A stretch of DNA of 26,407 nt from a virus. Shown piece by piece: positions 22,234 through 26,407 of the stretch. Positions within the stretch are counted from its first letter, which is position 1, and every line of letters starts with the position of its first letter. A program made the position numbers and the translations under genes. The stretch is taken from positions 1 through 26,407 of IMG/VR virus record IMGVR_UViG_3300009162_000020; one strand, 5' to 3'. A model generated the notes under the pieces. That model saw only the letters and a program-made list of their open reading frames with translations. It made no database searches and was not told the origin of the DNA.

Positions 22234-23589
22234 ATGGCACCGCCGACCAGAGCGCAGATCGAGTCGGCCTGGGCGGCTGGCATCAAGCTGGTCGACCAGA
22301 TCTTCCGCTTCGGCTCGAAGAACGCGACGAACTTCGTTTCGCTGCTCCAGACGCTGCAGCCCCTCCTCTTCGGGGATTGGTCGAACGAAGCGACAGACGT
22401 TGCCTCGGCGATCAGGAGCACTCTCTCCGGCAGCTGCTCCCGCAGCGCGATCCAGTCCTTCATGCGCGCGTTCATGAAGATGTACGTGCAAGGCGTGATC
22501 GGCCGGACCGACCTCTCGACCGACACGGCCATGGCGGCGGAGATCTACAAGTACTTCATCGACAACCGTCTGCGCGTGCCGAGCAGAGGGATCACGTTCG
22601 GATCCCCGACTGCCGCCGCGGCGAACATCGGAACGAGCCAGCTCCTCCGGTTGACGACGGATCGATTCAACTTTCCAATCGAAGCAGCCTCCCTCGACGC
22701 GAAGAGGTGCCGCTGCATCCTCGACCAGAACACCGGAGCACAGGGTCAGGGCGGTGAATCCTGGTACCTCGAAGGTCAGACCCCTCCCATCGATGACCTT
22801 CAGCGTTCCGGAAGCGGCCTGACCACGACGCTGAAGGGAATCACGTCCGACGATTCCATTCTCTCGAATCCTGACTTCCGGAACTTCACCGCGACGTCAC
22901 CGGTCACTGGCGGTCTCACGACGACGCTCACGGACATCACCGACTGGACCTGCACGCCATCCGTTTCCGGCACCACCTATCAGCTGGACAACTACGCGAA
23001 CAACATCTATCGGGTGCCGCCCTCAAACAGCTTGGCCGGTGCTTACTCGCTGGTCCTCCTCGCCACCGCGCTTCTCACCCAGAAGCTCTCGCTCCGGAAC
23101 AAGAAGCTGAACCAGGACCTGCCGTACGCCCTCGTCATCATCTGGAACCGTCAGATCGGGGCCGCTAGCGGCACGCTCAAGATCCGGATGGGGAATACCG
23201 AGACGGTGGTGTCGGTGTCGGCGCAGACGGGATGGCAGGTCACGGTTTGCCCGCCGAACCGCGGCTGGTCGAACTGGTACCGCGTATTCGCCGAGGATGA
23301 TCTCCAGATCGACATCGACTGGACGTCGACGGGCGGCAGTCTCTACATCTCCGAGATCCTGCTCTTCCCCTTGACGCCGGCGACGTCCGGGAACGGGTTT
23401 GATGGCTACTTCGCGGTGATCCCGAGTTCCGCGCCGGTCTGGAAAGCGCCCAGGATTTTCGACGAGTTCAACTTCGCGGACATGGTCACGGGATCGGACG
23501 GCATCAATCAGCGGACGCTCGGGTTCGCATTCCCTGGATTCTATCTTCCGTCGAGCGTCACCTCGGGAATCACGTTCGCAGACGCATAG
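22234..23589 (+). CDS. Putative virion protein with carbohydrate-binding-like beta-sandwich
   Basis: A 451-residue protein. The first 115 residues are helical and could anchor it to the particle. Residues about 208-385 read like a jelly-roll/CBM-type beta-sandwich: SNPDFRNFTATSP near the start, ITDWTCTPS, then YALVIIWNRQ, a GTLKIRMGNTETVVSV strand pair and LQIDIDWTSTGGSLYISEIL at the end. Such domains occur in phage head fibres and surface proteins that bind glycans. Many Ser/Thr residues are present. Function and location on the virion are inferred, not proven. No cleavage motif or chaperone domain is visible. Confidence 0.65.
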   Translation: MAPPTRAQIESAWAAGIKLVDQIFRFGSKNATNFVSLLQTLQPLLFGDWSNEATDVASAIRSTLSGSCSRSAIQSFMRAFMKMYVQGVIGRTDLSTDTAMAAEIYKYFIDNRLRVPSRGITFGSPTAAAANIGTSQLLRLTTDRFNFPIEAASLDAKRCRCILDQNTGAQGQGGESWYLEGQTPPIDDLQRSGSGLTTTLKGITSDDSILSNPDFRNFTATSPVTGGLTTTLTDITDWTCTPSVSGTTYQLDNYANNIYRVPPSNSLAGAYSLVLLATALLTQKLSLRNKKLNQDLPYALVIIWNRQIGAASGTLKIRMGNTETVVSVSAQTGWQVTVCPPNRGWSNWYRVFAEDDLQIDIDWTSTGGSLYISEILLFPLTPATSGNGFDGYFAVIPSSAPVWKAPRIFDEFNFADMVTGSDGINQRTLGFAFPGFYLPSSVTSGITFADA

Positions 23590-23598
23590 GAGTCAACA

Positions 23599-23943
23599 AT
23601 GGCCGATCCAACCAAAACGAAAACCCTCACGGTCGCCAACGGCGGGACGACCTCCAACACCGCCGACCTCGGCATCGTCGACGGGAACCAGGAAATCGTC
23701 GGCCTAATCGTCGTCGGGACGATCCTCTCGACGACGATGACCTTCAACGTCTCGGACGATGGCACCCTCTTCCAGCAACTCCAGACCCAGGCCGGGTCTG
23801 CCGTCTCGATCACCGTGGCCTCGAACAAGAGCGTCGGCCTCAACCAGGACACGCGCGCGCAGCTCGGCCGCTGGCGCTACGTCCAGGGCGTCATGGGTTC
23901 GACCGAGACCGGCGGAGCCACGATTCGTCTCCTCGTGAAGTAA
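23599..23943 (+). CDS. Small beta-rich putative virion protein
   Basis: A 114-residue protein with AGGAG 6 bases before ATG 23599. It is made almost wholly of short Thr/Val/Gly-rich strands (TKTLTVANGGTTSNTADL, EIVGLIVVGTI, MTFNVSDDGTLFQQL, GATIRLLV), the look of an immunoglobulin-like or jelly-roll sandwich. Similar small proteins are found near capsid genes of many uncultured phages and may decorate the head. No enzyme motif is visible. Partner and position on the virion are unknown. Confidence 0.65.
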   Translation: MADPTKTKTLTVANGGTTSNTADLGIVDGNQEIVGLIVVGTILSTTMTFNVSDDGTLFQQLQTQAGSAVSITVASNKSVGLNQDTRAQLGRWRYVQGVMGSTETGGATIRLLVK

Positions 23944-23953
23944 GGAGGGCCGG

Positions 23954-24415
23954 ATGTCCCTCGACGCGAACGTCCAGTCGCGCTGGTCGGCGCAGATCCT
24001 GATCAACGCCTCGAACCCTCAGAACTCGACGTCGACCACGATCGACACCACGAGGCTCACGAACGCCGAGACCGACGTCCAGGCTGCGTTCAAGGTCATG
24101 GCCGGTGTCGCCTACGACGATACGGATGATCGGCACGTCCTGTACGCGGTGGAAGGGGTCCTCGTCCGGCTCCTCGTCCTGACTGGCCAGGCCCAGCTCG
24201 AGACCTGGACGGATTGGAAGAAAGCCCTGAAGTTCGAACTCGGGAAAGTCACCGGCCGGGATCGTATTGCGATGTCCACGCGCTCGAAGATGCGTCCCAC
24301 GGAGGAGGCGCCGGGCGCGAAGCCCATGGCCGACATGTCCGCGTTCGGCAAGCTCAAGCCCAACACCCCGGCGAGCAACCCGTCGGGAAGCCGGGATTAT
24401 CTCTCGGACTCATAG
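23954..24415 (+). CDS. Head-tail connector, Mu gp36-like (DUF1320-type)
   Basis: A 153-residue protein with AAGGAGGG before ATG 23954. The N-terminal part begins with a Ser/Asn/Thr-rich stretch, then a helical core (RLTNAETDVQAAFKVMAG, HVLYAVEGVLVRLLVLTGQA) with an aromatic WTDWKKALKFELGKVTGRD, as in neck adaptor proteins that dock on the portal after packaging. The last 40 residues are Pro/Ser-rich. The assignment follows from size, helical pattern and position after the capsid genes and before the gpG-like gene; it is tentative. Confidence 0.5.
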   Translation: MSLDANVQSRWSAQILINASNPQNSTSTTIDTTRLTNAETDVQAAFKVMAGVAYDDTDDRHVLYAVEGVLVRLLVLTGQAQLETWTDWKKALKFELGKVTGRDRIAMSTRSKMRPTEEAPGAKPMADMSAFGKLKPNTPASNPSGSRDYLSDS

Positions 24416-24417
24416 AC

Positions 24418-25098
24418 ATGGCCGGTTACAGCGACGTCCAGAAACGATGGCTCAAGGTCCTCGAGGACCTGGACCGGGCCCTCGACCAGCCGAACGCGCC
24501 CAGGAAGAACACTGAGGGCCTCATGACGCGCTGGGGAGCGATGATGGTCGAGGTTTCCCAAAGGGCGTTCCTCGATCAGCGCCTGGGCGACGTCGAGTGG
24601 CCGCCGCGGTATCCGGGGATGGAGGCGCCGATCATCAACATCGCCGGCGCCCTCTCCGACTTCAACGATGGGAGATCGAAGCCGAAGCCGAACCGGTTCC
24701 AGGACCGGCCCGCAGCCGTGGACGAGGGCATGCGAGGCGGCCTCTGGGGCTCCGTGTCGTTCCGGGCGGAGAAGACTTCAACCGAGGCGGGATCGAACAA
24801 GCCGTATGCCGGGCGCGTCCAGAACGGTGGGCGGTCGACCATCCGGATCTCCGAGGAAGGCTATCGCCGCGGCCGCGACTGGCTGGTCGACAAGAAGGGG
24901 AACTTCCGGAGCGGACGGGAGGGATACTTTCCGAAGCTCTGGCCGGCGCTCTTCCGAAGGTTCCACAAGCAGACGGTCCTTCCGAGACCGTTCGTCGGCA
25001 TCACCGACGAGCTCGCCAAGGACATGATCCGCGAGACCTCGAGGTACTTTGAGCGCGAATCCGGTCTAGGAGGCGGTCGCGTGTCTGCGGCCGTATAG
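24418..25098 (+). CDS. Tail completion/virion morphogenesis protein, Mu gpG/HK97 gp10-like
   Basis: A 226-residue protein from ATG 24418, three bases after the previous stop. It shows the pattern of the gpG/HK97 gp10 group: an N-terminal helix ending before RAFLDQRLGDVEWPPRYPGM, a central LWGSVSFRAEKTSTEAGSNK then PYAGRVQNGG segment (the 'Y-A-x-x-x-x-x-G' site), and a C-terminal RPFVGITDELAKDM followed by a helix, matching the 'RPF-x-G-[IL]' ending. Members connect the head to the tail or act as tail completion factors. In Mu, gpG is encoded near F; here it lies after the neck gene, as in lambda-type orders. Confidence 0.75.
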   Translation: MAGYSDVQKRWLKVLEDLDRALDQPNAPRKNTEGLMTRWGAMMVEVSQRAFLDQRLGDVEWPPRYPGMEAPIINIAGALSDFNDGRSKPKPNRFQDRPAAVDEGMRGGLWGSVSFRAEKTSTEAGSNKPYAGRVQNGGRSTIRISEEGYRRGRDWLVDKKGNFRSGREGYFPKLWPALFRRFHKQTVLPRPFVGITDELAKDMIRETSRYFERESGLGGGRVSAAV

Positions 25099-25100
25099 CG

Positions 25101-25619
25101 GTGGCAGTAGCCGATTCCGGGAGAATCATCTTCGTCCCGGGAAGACTTTCGTGGAACGGGACGGAGATCGGGACCTGTCGCGGGATTCGCTTTCAGCCGA
25201 ACCCGCGATGGGCGCACCTCTTCAATCCCAGGCTCGGGACCATCATCGACTCCGTCTACACCGGAGAGTCCCCAGTCACGATCTCCGCGATCGTGCGCTA
25301 CCCGGACACGGATGCCATCTCGGCGGCGGCAGCGAAGTCGGCGGTGGGTACGGCAGTCCACTGGCTCTTCAGACCGGGGACTGGAGGCACGAAGCCTGGA
25401 ACGATGGGGTCGAGCAAGGCAGGGACTCTGCTCTTCACGCCGAAGGCCTCCGCGAATCATCCGGCCGTAAAGCTCTACAACGCGATCCCGCAGATCGCCG
25501 ACGACGCCGAGCTCCGAATGAGCATGGAGGAAGAATACGGCCTGGGGCTCAAGTTCACGGGGACGCCGGATTCGAACTTCCGAGTGTACGAGGCAGGGCT
25601 ACTTTCGGATCTGCCATGA
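25101..25619 (+). CDS. Putative major tail tube protein
   Basis: A 172-residue protein beginning at GTG 25101, two bases after the preceding stop. The pattern matches simple tail tube proteins: an opening GRLSWNGTEIGTCRGIRFQP, a strand with DSVYTGESPVTISAIVRYPD (the 'G-E-x-x-V-T' site), GTLLFTPKA and ending ELRMSMEEEYGLGLKFTGTP then FRVYEAG, as in 'E-x-x-Y-x-L-x-F-x-x-x-P-D'. Such proteins stack into the hollow tail shaft. Its place after the gpG-like gene fits. No sheath gene is visible within the window, so myovirus or siphovirus type is undecided. Confidence 0.6.
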   Translation: MAVADSGRIIFVPGRLSWNGTEIGTCRGIRFQPNPRWAHLFNPRLGTIIDSVYTGESPVTISAIVRYPDTDAISAAAAKSAVGTAVHWLFRPGTGGTKPGTMGSSKAGTLLFTPKASANHPAVKLYNAIPQIADDAELRMSMEEEYGLGLKFTGTPDSNFRVYEAGLLSDLP

Positions 25620-25927
25620 AGGAGCAGACGGACAAGATCGGCTGGCTGATCTCCGACACCTTCCGGGGAACGGCGGAGATCTCGTCCGAACAGTTCGGGC
25701 TCCTCGTCGACCACGCGGAATCCTACCTCCGAGCCGTGGGCCAGATCACGCCGTCGGAGTGGCGCTGCCTCTCGACCGTGGAACGGAAGGCCTTCGAGGA
25801 GGCCGGAAGGAGGATCGACGACGGGCGAACGGAGAAGATGGCGAACATTCTGGCGGACAAGATCACTGCCAAGCTATTCGAAAAGCTTCCGGAAATCGTG
25901 GCAGCGCGATTCGAGGAGAAAGCATAG
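25616..25927 (+). CDS. Small hypothetical protein after the tail tube gene
   Basis: A 103-residue protein coupled by ATGA to the tail tube gene. It looks wholly alpha-helical (FGLLVDHAESYLRAVGQI, STVERKAFEEAGRRI, MANILADKITAKLFEKL) and charged. The position after the tube could suit a tail assembly chaperone, but no frameshift signal or longer partner frame is evident, and homology is not recognisable. Confidence 0.6.
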   Translation: MKEQTDKIGWLISDTFRGTAEISSEQFGLLVDHAESYLRAVGQITPSEWRCLSTVERKAFEEAGRRIDDGRTEKMANILADKITAKLFEKLPEIVAARFEEKA

Positions 25928-25930
25928 GCC

Positions 25931-26407
25931 GTGGCGAACCTGAAGACGATGCTCCAGCAGATCCAGACCAAGCTGCTCGCGCAGGCGTGGCCAGGCGGCT
26001 CGGCTCCTGCGTTCGGGTCCGGGTCCGTCGTCATCTCAAGGTACGAGCCGGCGAAGTCGCTCACGTCGATGCGAGTCCCCATCGCGATGATCATGCCGGC
26101 GGATTGGAGAGCCGATCCGCGCTTCGGCGAGGAGCCAGACTTCTGGTCCGTCCGCGTCGTGGTCCGGATCATCGTCGCGATCCCCGGCGACGCCATCGGC
26201 CAGAAACCGCTCGTGGGCGCCAACAGGCCAGACGCCACGAAGAGCGAGGGCGCCGGCCTCTTGGATCTCGAGCAGGTGGTTTACACGGCGATCGGCAAGC
26301 TGAGCAGGGTCGACCACGCGAACTTCGCGATCCAGTTCCTGCAGAAGGGCGGCGCCGGTGGGATCCACGTCGACGGGGTTCTCTGGTGGGAATACCAGGA
26401 CCTGGAG
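25931..26407 (+). CDS. Tail terminator-like protein, 3' end outside the window
   Basis: From GTG 25931, three bases after the previous stop, the frame stays open for 159 codons to the right edge, so the gene is incomplete. The protein starts MANLKTMLQQIQTKLLAQAW. A region VVISRYEPAKSLTSMRVPIA and the strand FWSVRVVVRIIVAIPGDAIG follow, then a GAGLLDLEQVVYTAIGKL helix. The plan (short N-terminal helix, then strands, a central basic strand and a 'L-x-x-L-E-x-x-V-x-x-A-I' helix) resembles lambda gpU-type tail terminators and neck proteins. That assignment is tentative; the coding call itself is secure, given clean composition and coupling to the upstream gene. Confidence 0.65.
   Translation, partial: MANLKTMLQQIQTKLLAQAWPGGSAPAFGSGSVVISRYEPAKSLTSMRVPIAMIMPADWRADPRFGEEPDFWSVRVVVRIIVAIPGDAIGQKPLVGANRPDATKSEGAGLLDLEQVVYTAIGKLSRVDHANFAIQFLQKGGAGGIHVDGVLWWEYQDLE

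Noticed and set aside
20290-22491. 733-codon open frame on the - strand across the capsid gene
   Set aside because: Spans several supported + strand genes and is Arg/Val/Asp/Glu-rich without motifs; an artefact of composition.
1-26407. tRNA genes, CRISPR arrays, IS elements, attachment sites and rho-independent terminators
   Set aside because: No cloverleaf, regularly spaced repeat, transposase, terminal inverted repeat or GC hairpin with T-run was found; almost the whole window is coding. A tRNAscan or repeat-finder run could still detect something subtle.

Overview
This window looks like part of the genome of a tailed bacteriophage (Caudoviricetes) or prophage with a phage Mu-type head module. 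All supported genes are on the + strand, packed end to end, and use ordinary bacterial starts (ATG, GTG) and all three standard stops. Base composition is high-GC (about 64% in hand-counted blocks outside two lower-GC patches), so the host is probably a high-GC bacterium. The sequence does not identify the host, and nothing visible decides between a free phage and a prophage.

Left edge (1-2530): the 3' end of an unknown gene, a small unknown gene, a Mu gp29-like (DUF935) portal protein and a small Cys-containing protein. In Mu the F-type head morphogenesis gene follows the portal directly. Here about 14 kb separates the two (2544-16928).

Accessory cassette (2544-15639): one MptE/DUF115-like protein, seven proteins that look like GT-A-type glycosyltransferases, an extended SDR sugar dehydratase/epimerase, and four or five methyltransferase-like proteins (two FkbM paralogues, one degenerate FkbM-like protein, one TylF/MycF-type O-methyltransferase and one other class I enzyme). 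Interspersed are a dual-specificity-type phosphatase, an HNH endonuclease and several small unknown proteins. From 4327 to 13722 nearly every junction is an overlapping ATGA, GTGA, TGATG or TAATG, so the block is probably one translationally coupled operon. None of the enzymes shows an obvious membrane segment, and no polymerase, flippase or lipid-carrier transferase is visible. The simplest reading, which is inference, is soluble synthesis and O-methylation of a glycan on a virion protein or another phage-controlled target.

Just before the head genes (15669-16598) is the most unusual gene: one polypeptide made of three consecutive GroES/Cpn10 domains. Phage co-chaperonins such as T4 gp31 help the host GroEL fold the major capsid protein, which fits the location. 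A covalent trimer of GroES domains does not match the seven-fold GroEL ring, and I do not know of a described phage example.

Head, neck and tail-start module (16930-26407): MuF-like head protein, small ribbon-helix-helix-like protein, Mu I-like protease fused to a scaffold-like region, candidate decoration protein, gpT-like major capsid protein, three further putative virion proteins, a gp36-like neck protein, a gpG/HK97 gp10-like protein, a probable tail tube protein, a small unknown protein and a partial tail-terminator-like protein running off the right edge. Most of the structural genes have their own strong Shine-Dalgarno sites instead of stop-start overlaps. No tRNA, CRISPR array, IS element or convincing terminator was seen.
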